DNA of 64,000 bases from Planococcus soli (GTDB lineage Bacteria; Bacillota; Bacilli; Bacillales_A; Planococcaceae). Positions 8,690 through 17,777 of the stretch are shown here, piece by piece. The stretch lies in assembly GCF_016881065.1 (NCBI RefSeq), contig NZ_WXYN01000008.1, forward strand, positions 69,381 to 133,380. The letters run 5' to 3'. Position 1 is the first letter of the stretch, and every line of letters starts with the position of its first letter. The notes under the pieces are model-generated. The model searched no databases, was not told where the DNA came from, and saw nothing but the letters and a program-made list of their open reading frames with translations. Position numbers and translations under genes: made by a program.

Positions 8690-11600
8690 ACAACAACTTG
8701 AAAAAAGAATATTGATCATCGACGGAGCCATGGGAACGATGATCCAGAACGTCGATCTTTCTCCAGAAGATTTTGGAGGCGAAGAGTTCGACGGCTGCAA
8801 TGAGTATTTGAATATTGTCCGTCCGGATGTTATCGAAGATGTCCATACTGCTTATCTCGAAGCGGGAGCAGATATTCTCTGCACCAATACTTTTGGCGGT
8901 ACACCAATCGTTTTGGACGAGTATGGAATCGGTCACCAGGCAGCGGAAATCAACCGCCGAGGAGTGGAAATTGCCAAAAAAGCAGCAGCTGCTTTTTCAA
9001 CGCCGGAATGGCCGCGTTTTGTAGCGGGTGCCATCGGGCCGACGACAAAAACGTTGTCTGTTACAGGTGGTGCAACATTCGACGAAATGCTGGAAAACTT
9101 CTATGTGCAGGCCAAGGCATTGATTGAAGGCGGCGCAGATTTGATTCTCCTAGAGACAAGCCAGGACATGCTGAATGTCAAAGCGGCAACGATCGGCATC
9201 AAGCAGGCATTTGAAGAAACAGGGATCGAATTGCCGATCATGGTGTCAGGAACGATTGAACCGATGGGCACTACGCTCGCAGGCCAAAGCATCGAAGCAT
9301 TTTATATTTCGATCGAGCACGTTAAACCGCTATCGGTCGGCTTGAACTGTGCGACCGGACCGGAATTCATGACAGACCATATCCGGTCGCTGTCCGAACT
9401 GTCGGATGGATACGTCAGCTGCTACCCGAACGCCGGCTTGCCGGATGAAGACGGGCATTACCACGAAACGCCGGAATCGTTGGCAAAAAAACTGAAGGGT
9501 TTTGCGGATAAAGGCTGGCTGAACGTAGTCGGCGGCTGCTGCGGCACAACGCCAGCTCATATCAAGGCTGTGCGTGAAGCAATGGAAGGCCTGGCGCCAA
9601 GAAAACCGGATCCTGTTGACCACGGACATGTCGTGTCCGGCATTGAACCTTTGCAATACGATGAAACGATGCGTCCTTTATTCATCGGAGAGCGGACCAA
9701 CGTCATCGGGTCCCGCAAATTCAAGCGTCTGATTATCGATGGGCAGTTTGAAGAAGCTTCTGAAATCGCTCGTGCTCAGGTGAAGAATGGGGCTCATGTC
9801 ATCGATATCTGCCTTGCTAACCCGGATCGGGACGAAGTGGAAGACATGATCAACTTCATGAAGGAAGTCGTCAAAAAAGTTAAAGTTCCACTGGTCATCG
9901 ATTCCACTGACGAAGAAGTCATCGAAGTGGCGCTGAAATTTTCGCAGGGGAAAGCCATCATCAACTCGATCAACCTGGAAGATGGGGAAGAGCGTTTTGA
10001 CGCAGTGATGCCGCTGGTGAAAAAATACGGCGCCGCAGTCGTGGTCGGAACAATCGATGAACCTGGAATGGCTGTTACGCGTGAGCGCAAGCTGGAAATT
10101 GCAGAACGCTCTTACGATTTGCTGGTCAACAAATGGGGCCTTGCGCCGGAAGATATCATTTTTGATCCACTGGTATTCCCTGTCGGCACCGGGGATCAGC
10201 AATACATCGGTTCTGCAGTGGAAACCATTGAAGGCATCCGCCTGATCAAGGAAAAGCTGCCGCGCGCCTTGACCATTCTAGGTGTCAGCAACGTATCGTT
10301 CGGTTTGCCGCCGGTGGGCCGTGAAGTATTGAATGCGGTCTATTTATATCATTGCACACAAGCCGGTTTGGACTACGCCATCGTCAATACCGAAAAACTG
10401 GAACGCTATGCGTCGATTCCAAAACAGGAAATCGACATGGCCAATGAATTGCTGTTTACAACAACTGATGAAACGCTGGCTGATTTTACGGCTTTCTACC
10501 GCGATAAGAAGAAAGAAAAAACCGAGGACGATATCCCGAAAACGGTGCCCGATCGGTTAGCCTACTATATTATAGAAGGAACGAAAGAAGGCTTGATTCC
10601 GGATTTGGAAAAAGCACTGGAAATGTACGACGAACCGCTTGATGTCATCAATGGACCGTTGATGAAAGGGATGGCCGAAGTTGGCCGGCTTTTCAATGAC
10701 AATCAATTGATTGTTGCCGAAGTGCTGCAAAGCGCAGGGGTCATGAAAGCGGCGGTTTCCTTCCTGGAACAGTTCATGGAGAAAAAAGAAGACGACTCCG
10801 GAAAAGGGAAGATTGTACTGGCTACGGTCAAAGGCGATGTCCACGACATCGGCAAAAACCTGGTCGAAATCATTTTGAGCAACAACGGCTTTAAAGTAAT
10901 TGATGTTGGCATCAAAGTGACGCCGGCTACATTGATCGAAGTGATTCGGAAAGAAAAACCGGACATGATAGGCTTATCAGGCTTGCTGGTCAAATCAGCG
11001 AAGCAGATGGTCATCACCGCACAGGATTTCAAGGAAGCCGGCATCGATGTGCCGATCTTAGTGGGCGGCGCAGCATTGTCGAGACGCTTTACGGAAACCA
11101 AGATCTCAGCGGAATACGACGGACCGGTCATTTACGCCAAAGACGCCATGCAAGGGCTGGATCTGGCCAACCGTCTGCAAAGTGGTGCAGGAAAAGCCGA
11201 GCTCTTATTGGAATTGGATGCCCAGCAGGAAAAACGCCAGGCATCTGAAGCCGTGCGCGCAGCCAAACCGGCTGTTGCAGTTGCCGAGAAGCCGGTTAAG
11301 ACGGTTCGCGAAGATGTGCCAGTCTATGTACCGAACGATCTGCGGCGCCATGTGCTAAAAGAGTATTCAGTTGCGCATCTGTATCCGTACGTCAATATGC
11401 GCACCTTGATCGGCCATCACCTCGGACTGAAAGGCTATAGCGAAAAAACTCTTGCACAAGGGGACCCGCGTGCTGTTCAGCTGCACGAAATGGCTACCGA
11501 TTTCCTGGGCTCCGGCTTGTTGAAGCCATCAGGGCTTTATCAGTTTTTCCCGGCTCAAAGCGACGGCGACGATGTTGTTATCTACGATCCGAAAGACGCT

Positions 11601-12107
11601 AAAACTGAAATCGAACGTTTTACATTCCCACGCCAGTCCGCTCCGCCATTCCTATGCCTGTCCGATTACTTGAAATCCGTGGACAGCGGCGAAATGGATT
11701 ACGTAGCCTTTATGCAAGTGACGGCAGGATTTGGTGTGCGCGACGAAGCGACGCGCTTGAAAGAGCAGGGCAAGTTTTTGGAAAGCCATGCGCTTCAAGC
11801 CACAGCGCTTGAACTGGCGGAAGGCTTTGCCGAGCGAATCCATCAGGAAATCCGCGATCAATGGGGCTTCCCGGACGCGACGGACTTCTCGATGCGCGAA
11901 CGCTTTGCCGCAAAATACCAGGGACAGCGTTTCTCTTTCGGCTACCCCGCCTGTCCGAACCTGGAAGATCAGGCAAAACTGTTCAATCTCATCAAGCCGG
12001 AAGACATCGGCGTCCATTTAACGGAAGAATACATGATGGATCCGGAAGCATCGGTTTCGGCCATCGTTTTCGCTCATCCGGATGCTAGGTATTTTATTGT
12101 GGATTAA
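8670..12107 (+). CDS. metH: Cobalamin-dependent methionine synthase
   Basis: Complete 1145-residue MetH. Domains in order: homocysteine-binding barrel (1 to about 310; zinc ligands C227, C290, C291), pterin-binding barrel for 5-methyl-THF (about 330-590), B12 cap helices (about 630-720), B12-binding Rossmann domain with the lower-axial ligand H725 in GDVHDIGK, and the SAM-binding reactivation domain (about 880-1145, containing YFFPAQSDGDD and RFSFGYPACPNL). The linker between the last two is Lys/Ala/Val-rich. The reactivation domain implies a flavodoxin-type electron donor. It starts inside the end of yitJ and is followed by dispersed repeats and hairpins that act as terminators. Confidence 0.97.
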   Translation: MSKHLIEQQLEKRILIIDGAMGTMIQNVDLSPEDFGGEEFDGCNEYLNIVRPDVIEDVHTAYLEAGADILCTNTFGGTPIVLDEYGIGHQAAEINRRGVEIAKKAAAAFSTPEWPRFVAGAIGPTTKTLSVTGGATFDEMLENFYVQAKALIEGGADLILLETSQDMLNVKAATIGIKQAFEETGIELPIMVSGTIEPMGTTLAGQSIEAFYISIEHVKPLSVGLNCATGPEFMTDHIRSLSELSDGYVSCYPNAGLPDEDGHYHETPESLAKKLKGFADKGWLNVVGGCCGTTPAHIKAVREAMEGLAPRKPDPVDHGHVVSGIEPLQYDETMRPLFIGERTNVIGSRKFKRLIIDGQFEEASEIARAQVKNGAHVIDICLANPDRDEVEDMINFMKEVVKKVKVPLVIDSTDEEVIEVALKFSQGKAIINSINLEDGEERFDAVMPLVKKYGAAVVVGTIDEPGMAVTRERKLEIAERSYDLLVNKWGLAPEDIIFDPLVFPVGTGDQQYIGSAVETIEGIRLIKEKLPRALTILGVSNVSFGLPPVGREVLNAVYLYHCTQAGLDYAIVNTEKLERYASIPKQEIDMANELLFTTTDETLADFTAFYRDKKKEKTEDDIPKTVPDRLAYYIIEGTKEGLIPDLEKALEMYDEPLDVINGPLMKGMAEVGRLFNDNQLIVAEVLQSAGVMKAAVSFLEQFMEKKEDDSGKGKIVLATVKGDVHDIGKNLVEIILSNNGFKVIDVGIKVTPATLIEVIRKEKPDMIGLSGLLVKSAKQMVITAQDFKEAGIDVPILVGGAALSRRFTETKISAEYDGPVIYAKDAMQGLDLANRLQSGAGKAELLLELDAQQEKRQASEAVRAAKPAVAVAEKPVKTVREDVPVYVPNDLRRHVLKEYSVAHLYPYVNMRTLIGHHLGLKGYSEKTLAQGDPRAVQLHEMATDFLGSGLLKPSGLYQFFPAQSDGDDVVIYDPKDAKTEIERFTFPRQSAPPFLCLSDYLKSVDSGEMDYVAFMQVTAGFGVRDEATRLKEQGKFLESHALQATALELAEGFAERIHQEIRDQWGFPDATDFSMRERFAAKYQGQRFSFGYPACPNLEDQAKLFNLIKPEDIGVHLTEEYMMDPEASVSAIVFAHPDARYFIVD

Positions 12108-12298
12108 TGAAGAAAAGCGGAAGCAGCCCAACAGCAGAAGCTAACCTAAGAGCGCGACATCGTGTCGCAACGGTTAGCTGACCCGCATCCTGCGGGCCTC
12201 CGACAAGCGCTGAAGCCTTGCCGGTAATGGCGTTCTTCAGCCATTGCTGGAAAGGCTGAAGCGACTCGAGGGGCTGGCCTGCCGGAGTCTGGACAATA
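12108..12298 (+). repeat. Dispersed intergenic repeat, copy 1, with an inserted structured segment
   Basis: Directly after the metH TAA stop comes the repeat head (GAAGAAAAGCGGAAGCAG). It is interrupted by about 70 bases of hairpins (12139-12196) and continues with the repeat body (GACAAGCGCTGAAGCCTTG to GGAGTCTGGACAATAAG). The body is nearly identical to copy 2 that follows, and to a minus-strand copy at 46587-46712. Confidence 0.85.
12139..12196 (+). other. Nested hairpins inside the repeat
   Basis: Outer stem AGCTAACC (12139-12146) with GGTTAGCT (12172-12179) encloses an inner stem GCGACA/TGTCGC around a TCG loop. A second hairpin, CCCGCA-TCC-TGCGGG, follows at 12182-12196. It looks like an independent module inserted in the repeat head, as the sister copies lack it. 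Confidence 0.7.
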
Positions 12299-12424
12299 AG
12301 AAAAGCGAAGGCAGCCGTTTAGCCCCGACAAGCGCTGGAAGCCTTGCCGGTAATGGCGTTCTTCAGCCATTTCTGGAAAGGCTGAAGCGACTCGAGGGGC
12401 TGGCCTGCCGGAGTCTGGACAATA
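12299..12424 (+). repeat. Dispersed intergenic repeat, copy 2
   Basis: A complete unit of about 126 bases from AAGAAAAGCGAAGGCAGCC to GGAGTCTGGACAATAA, head-to-tail with copy 1. Inside, TTCTTCAGCC pairs with GGCTGAAG, so the body can fold into a hairpin. Confidence 0.85.
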
Positions 12425-12436
12425 AAGAAAATTTTT

Positions 12437-12483
12437 AAAAGAAGCAGAAGCAGGAAATCATTGATTTCCTGCTTCTGCTTTTA
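12437..12483. terminator. Long perfect hairpin after the repeats
   Basis: AAGCAGAAGCAGGAAATCA (12442-12460) is perfectly complementary to 12462-12480, with A-run and T-run on either side. It is probably the final terminator for the yitJ-metH transcript. Confidence 0.75.
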
Positions 12484-12491
12484 ATATAAAG

Positions 12492-12528
12492 AAAAAAGGC
12501 GGTCAGCATTCAGCTGACCGCCTTTTTC
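12492..12528. terminator. Bidirectional terminator, serves msrAB
   Basis: AAAAAGGCGGTCAGC pairs with GCTGACCGCCTTTTT. It lies 8 bases beyond the msrAB stop and is active in both directions by sequence. Confidence 0.9.
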
Positions 12529-12535
12529 GGTAACA

Positions 12536-13672
12536 TCAATTCACTTTATCCAACAAGAAGCCATAGCCTTCTGCTTCCATTTCCGCTTCGGGAATAAATA
12601 GCAGGGCGGCACTGTTCATGCAATAGCGCAGTCCGCCTTTATCTTCGGGGCCGTCAGTGAAAACGTGCCCCAAGTGGCTGTCGCCCGCACGGCTTCGGAT
12701 TTCAGTCCGTTTCATGAACAGCAGCCCATCCTCGTGCTCCGTGACAACATCCGGATCGATTGGCTTGGTAAAACTCGGCCATCCGGTCTCGGAGTCGTAT
12801 TTATCCGCAGAAGAGAAAAGAGGTTCTCCGGTGGTGATATCCACATAAATGCCCGGCTCGTAAAAGCCATCGTATTCATTGGAAAAAGCGGGTTCGGTTG
12901 CGTCTTCCTGTGTTACTTCATATTGAATGTCGGTCAATTGCTCTTTCAGTTCTTCATCACTTGGTTTTGGGTAAAGCGCCGGATCGATCAATGGTTGGGC
13001 ATCCTCTCCGACTTCCTGACCTTCCAGGCTATCAAACTCTACGTGGCAGTAGCCATCTGGATTTTTTTCAAGATAATCCTGGTGATATTCTTCTGCCAGG
13101 TAATAATGTTCCAGCACTTCGACTTCAGTGACAATCGGGTCATCGTAGCGTTCTTTCTCTGAGGCGACAACTTGATCGATGACAGCACGGTCGGCTTCAT
13201 TTTCATAATAAACGCCGGTCCGGTATTGTTCGCCGCGGTCATTGCCTTGCTGATTCAATAGGGTCGGATCGATGATCATAAAGTAGTGGCCAAGAAGCTT
13301 TTCGAGATCCACGCGTTCCGGGTCGTAGCGGACATGGACGGTTTCAGCGTGTCCGGTATTTTCACGGATGACTTCCTCGTAAGTTGGGTTCTCGGTGTTG
13401 CCGTTGGCGTAGCCGGAAGTGACGTCATAAACGCCGTAAACCCTTGCCATATAAGCTTCGACTCCCCAGAAGCAGCCGCCGGCAAGCCAGATGTCCTGAA
13501 GATTGTCTGTGTCGAAATCAAGATCCACATTCGGATTATCGGGATATTTGGAAGTACTTGTAGATGCTGTCTGTCCTGAAGTTGTGCTGGAATTATCTGC
13601 GCTCTCAGCTGAACAGCCCGCAAGCACCGCCAGCAATAATAGTAGAAAGCCTGCGAATAGAATCTTTTTCAT
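12536..13672 (-). CDS. msrAB: Lipoprotein peptide-methionine sulfoxide reductase MsrA-MsrB fusion
   Basis: 378 residues from the ATG at 13672 (AGGAG 7 bases upstream). Signal peptide of lipoprotein type with lipobox LAGC (C20), then a Ser/Thr-rich linker to about residue 60. The MsrA domain has the catalytic motif GGCFWG (C67) and YRTGVYY; the MsrB domain begins about residue 250 and has the catalytic RYCMNSAAL (about C351). It should repair oxidised Met-S-O and Met-R-O on proteins outside the membrane. The Cys that often sits before GWPSF in MsrB is Thr here (SETGWPSF), so that recycling cysteine is absent. No CcdA or thioredoxin-like partner gene is adjacent. Its transcription is monocistronic, ended by the terminator at 12492-12528. 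Confidence 0.94.
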   Translation of the reverse strand: MKKILFAGFLLLLLAVLAGCSAESADNSSTTSGQTASTSTSKYPDNPNVDLDFDTDNLQDIWLAGGCFWGVEAYMARVYGVYDVTSGYANGNTENPTYEEVIRENTGHAETVHVRYDPERVDLEKLLGHYFMIIDPTLLNQQGNDRGEQYRTGVYYENEADRAVIDQVVASEKERYDDPIVTEVEVLEHYYLAEEYHQDYLEKNPDGYCHVEFDSLEGQEVGEDAQPLIDPALYPKPSDEELKEQLTDIQYEVTQEDATEPAFSNEYDGFYEPGIYVDITTGEPLFSSADKYDSETGWPSFTKPIDPDVVTEHEDGLLFMKRTEIRSRAGDSHLGHVFTDGPEDKGGLRYCMNSAALLFIPEAEMEAEGYGFLLDKVN

Positions 13673-14001
13673 ATCGAATCTCCTGCCTTTCCTGATGGAG
13701 TGCTCGTGAAACCGTTCATCGCACATTTCCAGTGATGAGTCTGATGCGGCGAAAATAAAAGGAGATTGTAAGCGGTATCCTGCCGTTTATATCTTCAGTT
13801 TAATCGAATGCCTGTAAAAGAGGAACTGAAGCGGTTCGGAAAAAACTGTTAATTTGTCCGGTTTGTCACAAAATAGATTTATGATTCGCTGAAGATGATT
13901 TGATTTGTAAAAGAAGATTTGGAGATGTCCCGAAGACATTGGAGTGGAGGAGTTTCAGAGTGCCGTGCTAAGATGCAAGAACGAGTATAGGGGGCTGACA
14001 G
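13673..14001. other. Divergent intergenic region, 329 bases
   Basis: It lies between divergent msrAB and the luciferase-like gene and must hold both promoters. I see no convincing -35/-10 pair, operator or small gene. A short inverted repeat (GATGTCC-CGA-AGACATT) is at 13923-13939. Confidence 0.4.
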
Positions 14002-15009
14002 ATGATTTCATTGAATATCCTGGATTATTCACCGGTTGACGAAGGCGAAACGGCAGCGGAGGCGTTGGAACAGACGACTCGGCTTGCCCAAATGGCAGAA
14101 CGGCTCGGCTTTAAACGATTTTGGGTAGCCGAGCACCATCAGGTGGCTTCGGTTGCCGGAAGCACGCCGGAAATGCTGATGATGCATTTGGCTACGTCCA
14201 CTGAGAACATCCGCATCGGTTCGGGAGGTGTCATGCTGCCGCATTACAGCGCCTATAAAGTGGCCGAAAACTTTCGGATGCTTGAAGCGCTGCATCCCGG
14301 CCGCATCGATCTTGGCATTGGCCGTTCCCGCAGCTACCGGATCGTCAACGAGGCGTTGAATGAAAGCAAAACAAAACGGCTGCCTTATGAGCAACAATTG
14401 ATGGATCTCCAAAAGTATTTTGCTGATGACACGGAGAGCGAGCATCGGTTCCGATCGCTGCGGGCAATGCCGATTATCAACACGGCACCAGAGTTGTGGC
14501 TGCTGGGAACTGGACAAGGCAGCGCGAAGCTTGCCGCTGAAAGGGGGACGGGCTATGCCTACGCCCATTTTGCCAAGCCGTCACAGCAAGGAGTGGAAGC
14601 GGTGGAAGCGTACCGGGAGGAATTTCAGCCGTCACTTTTTTTAGAAGAGCCGGAAGTGATCATCGCGGTCTTTGCGGTCGTTGCCGAAACAGCAGAAAAA
14701 GCAGAAGAACTGGCAACGGCATTTGACCTGTGGCTGCTGTTTGTCGAATCCGATTCGCCGCCTCCATATTATCCTTCTACTGAGACAGCGAAAAAACGCG
14801 GGTTCAGTGCAGGTGAGAAAGAAAAAGTCGAGCGTAACCGGAAGCGTATGCTGATTGGTACCGCCGAGCAGGTAAAAGTTCAGATTGAAGCTATCGCGGA
14901 GCAATACGCTACAAACGAAATTACCATCATCCCGAACATTTCGGGAGCGGACAACCGCATGACTGAGCTGCGTTTATTGGCAGAAGTATTTAATCTCTCT
15001 GGAAAATGA
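14002..15009 (+). CDS. Luciferase-like (LLM class) flavin oxidoreductase
   Basis: 335 residues of the luciferase-like monooxygenase family, close in pattern to Bacillus YwcH/YceB. Visible: LDYSPVDEGETAAEALEQT at the N-terminus, GFKRFWVAEHH, a flavin-binding IRIGSGGVMLPHYSA, and HPGRIDLGIGRS. These are FMN-dependent, F420-independent enzymes of mostly unknown substrate. ATG 14002 has AGGGGG 8 bases upstream. It is the first gene after a long intergenic region and is followed after 58 bases by a 47-residue small protein; there is no terminator between them, so they may be cotranscribed. Confidence 0.9.
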   Translation: MISLNILDYSPVDEGETAAEALEQTTRLAQMAERLGFKRFWVAEHHQVASVAGSTPEMLMMHLATSTENIRIGSGGVMLPHYSAYKVAENFRMLEALHPGRIDLGIGRSRSYRIVNEALNESKTKRLPYEQQLMDLQKYFADDTESEHRFRSLRAMPIINTAPELWLLGTGQGSAKLAAERGTGYAYAHFAKPSQQGVEAVEAYREEFQPSLFLEEPEVIIAVFAVVAETAEKAEELATAFDLWLLFVESDSPPPYYPSTETAKKRGFSAGEKEKVERNRKRMLIGTAEQVKVQIEAIAEQYATNEITIIPNISGADNRMTELRLLAEVFNLSGK

Positions 15010-15067
15010 AACCATATGGGCCGATGCTGCGTATAAAGTAAAAAAGCAGAAGAGGCGGAGATGGCGG

Positions 15068-15211
15068 ATGGAAATCGAGACGAAAAAGAAAGAAAAGAAG
15101 AAAAAGAAAGATCGCTGGTGGATTGCAGATGTGTTTGAATTCTTTATCAGCATTTTTGAGATTTTGTTTTATCTTCCACGTCTGGTCTTGCGATTTTTGA
15201 TGAATTGGTAG
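15068..15211 (+). CDS. Small basic membrane-anchored protein, 47 residues
   Basis: ATG 15068 to TAG 15211. The first 16 residues are almost all Lys/Glu/Arg (METK then a lysine run), and the rest is a hydrophobic, aromatic segment (WWIADVFEFFISIFEILFYL) ending in PRLVLRFLMNW. AGGCGGAGATGGCGG provides a Shine-Dalgarno region upstream. The charge layout predicts an inner-leaflet amphipathic or single-span peptide. I do not know its family; the codon use and the strong bias from charged to hydrophobic make chance unlikely but not excluded. Confidence 0.5.
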   Translation: MEIETKKKEKKKKKDRWWIADVFEFFISIFEILFYLPRLVLRFLMNW

Positions 15212-15227
15212 GAGGATTTTCGGGTTT

Positions 15228-15382
15228 GGAAAGTATTTGGCCAAAACAGAAAGTATATCCAAAAAACTGGAAGCAGCTGCATGCACATCGCAGTCGCTTT
15301 TTTAGTTTGGACAGTATTTCATTCGGAATGGACAGTATTTGCCTTGATTCGGACAGTATTTCATCAAATTAGGACAGTATCG
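15228..15382. repeat. Array A: degenerate tandem repeats of about 21 bases
   Basis: Core GGACAGTATTT recurs at 15309, 15330, 15351 and 15372, exactly 21 bases apart. Diverged units occur at 15228 (GGAAAGTATTT), 15248 and 15269. A hairpin-like AGCAGCTGC...GCAGTCGCT with T6 (15272-15302) separates the two groups. It lies between convergent genes. Confidence 0.85.
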
Positions 15383-15394
15383 CCAAATAAATGG

Positions 15395-15422
15395 AAAAAA
15401 GCCGCCAAGATAGGCGGCTTTT
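15395..15422 (-). terminator. Terminator of the medium-chain reductase gene
   Basis: GCCGCC-AAGATA-GGCGGC flanked by A6 and T4, 8 bases beyond the reductase stop on the minus strand. Confidence 0.85.
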
Positions 15423-15429
15423 CAACATT

Positions 15430-16458
15430 TTATAGCTTTGCGAACTCAGGATCCGCGACTTTCACCAATTGCTTGCCGAGATTGGTGCCTTTAAATAGGC
15501 CAAGGAAAGCTTCCGGCGTGTTTTCAAAACCTTCGACAATCGTTTCGTCGTATTTCAGTTTGCCTTCCTGTAGCCATTTCGTAAGTGCCGCAGCGCCAGT
15601 TGGGAAGTCTTGTGCATAGTCGCCCAATGTAAAGCCCTTCATCATCGAGCTGGTCTTGATGAATTTCCATTGCATGCGGGGACCGACGTCTTCGCCTGGC
15701 GAATTGTATGACGAAATCGAACCGCATAAGGAAATGCGGGCGTTGTTGTTTAGTTCGTTGATGACGGCATCTGAAATGTCTCCACCCACATTGTCAAAAT
15801 AAACATCAACACCGTCTGGAAGAGCTTTGATTAAATCTTCCTTGAAGCTGTCTTTTTTGTAGTTGATGGCAGCGTCAAAGCCAAGTTCATTGATCAGGTA
15901 ATCGACTTTGTCATCAGAACCGGCGATGCCGACAGCGCGTGCACCTTTGAGTTTGGCGATTTGGCCGACAATCGAACCGACTGCGCCCGCAGCACCTGAC
16001 ACGACAACCGTTTCGCCTGGCTGCGGTTTGCCGATGTCCAGCAAACCGAAATAAGCGGTTAAGCCTGTCAAACCGAGGACGCTGAGGCGTGCCGTAATCG
16101 GTGCTGCAGATGGATCGACTTTTTGCAGTTTTTCGGGATCTGCGACCGTGTACTCAGCCCAGCTGAGATTGCCGTTGACGATATCGCCTTGTTTGAATAA
16201 ATCCGAATGTGATTCGACCACTTCGGCAAGGACGCCGCCGACCAGCACTTTATTTAATTCGAATGGCGGGATGTACGATTTTACATCTCTCATCCGTCCG
16301 CGCATGTAGGGATCTACAGAAAGGTAAAGCGTCTTCAAGAGCACTTCGTTTTGGCCGGGTACAGGAATTTCTTTTTCGACAAATTTAAAATCATCTTTGG
16401 TTGGCATTCCTTCGGGACGATTAGCCAAATGAATTTCTTTATGTGTTTGAGTTGTCAT
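15430..16458 (-). CDS. yfmJ: NADP-dependent medium-chain oxidoreductase (YfmJ-like)
   Basis: 342 residues of the zinc-free MDR family that includes leukotriene B4 12-hydroxydehydrogenase, curcumin reductase CurA and Bacillus YfmJ. Diagnostic: RPEGMPTKDDF near the start, LSVDPYMRGRM, the Rossmann motif VVSGAAGAVGSIVGQIAK, and DVYFDNVGGDISDAV. It reduces alpha,beta-unsaturated carbonyls with NADPH, probably in detoxification. AGGAGGAATTTTCC precedes the ATG. The divergent neighbour is an Old Yellow Enzyme homologue, which reduces the same class of activated alkenes, so the two may respond to the same electrophiles. Confidence 0.93.
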   Translation of the reverse strand: MTTQTHKEIHLANRPEGMPTKDDFKFVEKEIPVPGQNEVLLKTLYLSVDPYMRGRMRDVKSYIPPFELNKVLVGGVLAEVVESHSDLFKQGDIVNGNLSWAEYTVADPEKLQKVDPSAAPITARLSVLGLTGLTAYFGLLDIGKPQPGETVVVSGAAGAVGSIVGQIAKLKGARAVGIAGSDDKVDYLINELGFDAAINYKKDSFKEDLIKALPDGVDVYFDNVGGDISDAVINELNNNARISLCGSISSYNSPGEDVGPRMQWKFIKTSSMMKGFTLGDYAQDFPTGAAALTKWLQEGKLKYDETIVEGFENTPEAFLGLFKGTNLGKQLVKVADPEFAKL

Positions 16459-16641
16459 GGAAAATTCCTCCTATTGTATGCGAATTCGATGAAAAGCGTA
16501 CCACTGGAATCGAGGACGGTCAAAAATAATGTATCGGGAAAAGAGGGCGAGCGCGTATTCTTGATTCCTTAATATCCGTATGCTATTTTGAAATACCGAA
16601 GCCTTTCGGAAGATATTAGATTGCAGAAAAGAGGAAGTCCA

Positions 16642-17766
16642 TTGAATCCATTATATAAAGAGCTGTTTGAAGAAATCACTTTGCCAAACGGCATCGTGTT
16701 GAACGATCGCCTGGGCGTTGCACCAATGACGACCTATTCAGGAAATGAAGACGGCACCGTCTCGGATGAAGAATTGACGTATTACAACCGGCGCGCTGGT
16801 CTCGGAAGCCTGTACATTTCGGCATGCATCGCAGTTTCAGAAAACGGCATTGCCTTCCCGAACCAATTTATCGGCTTTGACGACAGCGCGATTCCACGCC
16901 TGACTCAAATGGCTAAAGAAATGAAATCAAAAGGCAGCAAAGCGATTCTGCAGATCCAGCACGGCGGACGCCAAGGCCAGCCTGCGTTGATCAAAGCAAA
17001 TGAAACTGTGGCTCCAAGTGCAGTGCCAGGTGAAGCGGGCAAGCCGACGCCTCGCGAGTTGACACAGACCGAAATCGAAGCAATTATCGAAGACTTTGGC
17101 GAAACAACCAGAAGAGCAATCCAAGCCGGCTTTGACGGCGTGGAAATTCACGGTGCCAACACGTATCTCCTCCAGCAGTTTGTTTCAACGGCGACGAACC
17201 AACGTCAGGACCAATGGGGAGGCAGCTTGGAAAATCGCTTGAAGTTCCCACTGGCCGTTCAGAAAAAAGTACAGGAAACTGTCGCCAAATATGCGGATGA
17301 TCAGTTTATCGTCGGCTACCGCCTGTCACCGGAAGAAAACAATGAAACATCAGCCGGCTATACAATAGAAGAAACCAAAGTATTGGTGGAAGAATTGATC
17401 CAACACGGCATTCATTATATCCACGTATCGCTGATGGAAATCATGAAAGCACCAAAAGGCGCGGAGCAAGGCGACAGCATTGTCCGCATCCTAGCTGACC
17501 AAATTAATGGCCGTGTGGCTTTCGTTGCAGTCGGCAGCGTGAAAACTCCGGAAGATGCATTGACGGCGTTGGCTGAAGGAGCGGATATCGTGGTTATCGG
17601 ACGCCAGGCGCTGATCGATCCTGAGTGGACGGAAAAAGTGAAACAAGGGAAAGAACAGGAAATCCATCCGGTCATCACTCCAAAAATGGTTGGAAAATTA
17701 GACATCCCTCAAAATATGTGGCATCTCATTACTTCATACGGCATGGTCAAAGTTTCGGACCAGTAA
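16642..17766 (+). CDS. Old Yellow Enzyme family NADH:flavin oxidoreductase
   Basis: 374 residues if it starts at TTG 16642, where GAGGA lies 6 bases upstream; a longer frame to TTG 16588 has no ribosome site. It is an FMN TIM barrel: RLGVAPMTTYSGNEDG, QIQHGGRQG (substrate-activating His region), GFDGVEIHGANTYLLQQF, and QWGGSLENR (FMN contacts), with VAVGSVKTPEDA near the C-terminus. It belongs to the 2,4-dienoyl-CoA reductase-like / YqjM-like side of the family, without the C-terminal FAD domain. The role is likely reduction of quinones or enones. It is ended by the terminator at 17778-17818. Confidence 0.9.
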   Translation: MNPLYKELFEEITLPNGIVLNDRLGVAPMTTYSGNEDGTVSDEELTYYNRRAGLGSLYISACIAVSENGIAFPNQFIGFDDSAIPRLTQMAKEMKSKGSKAILQIQHGGRQGQPALIKANETVAPSAVPGEAGKPTPRELTQTEIEAIIEDFGETTRRAIQAGFDGVEIHGANTYLLQQFVSTATNQRQDQWGGSLENRLKFPLAVQKKVQETVAKYADDQFIVGYRLSPEENNETSAGYTIEETKVLVEELIQHGIHYIHVSLMEIMKAPKGAEQGDSIVRILADQINGRVAFVAVGSVKTPEDALTALAEGADIVVIGRQALIDPEWTEKVKQGKEQEIHPVITPKMVGKLDIPQNMWHLITSYGMVKVSDQ

Positions 17767-17777
17767 GTTGTTAGACC

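Noticed and set aside
9678-10202. Long antisense frame inside metH
   Set aside because: Shadow of the metH codon bias; no start site or recognisable domain.
12146-12370. Small gene spanning the tandem repeats on the minus strand
   Set aside because: Its sequence is the repeat itself, read twice; no ribosome site.
13861-13900. TTGTCA/TTTATG as promoter for the luciferase-like gene
   Set aside because: The spacer is too short and the match poor.
15281-15619. Open frame reading through array A as a 7-residue repeat protein
   Set aside because: The repeat is intergenic, no ribosome site is present, and the frame runs into the antisense of the reductase. Arrays B and C have 20-base units that would shift frame.
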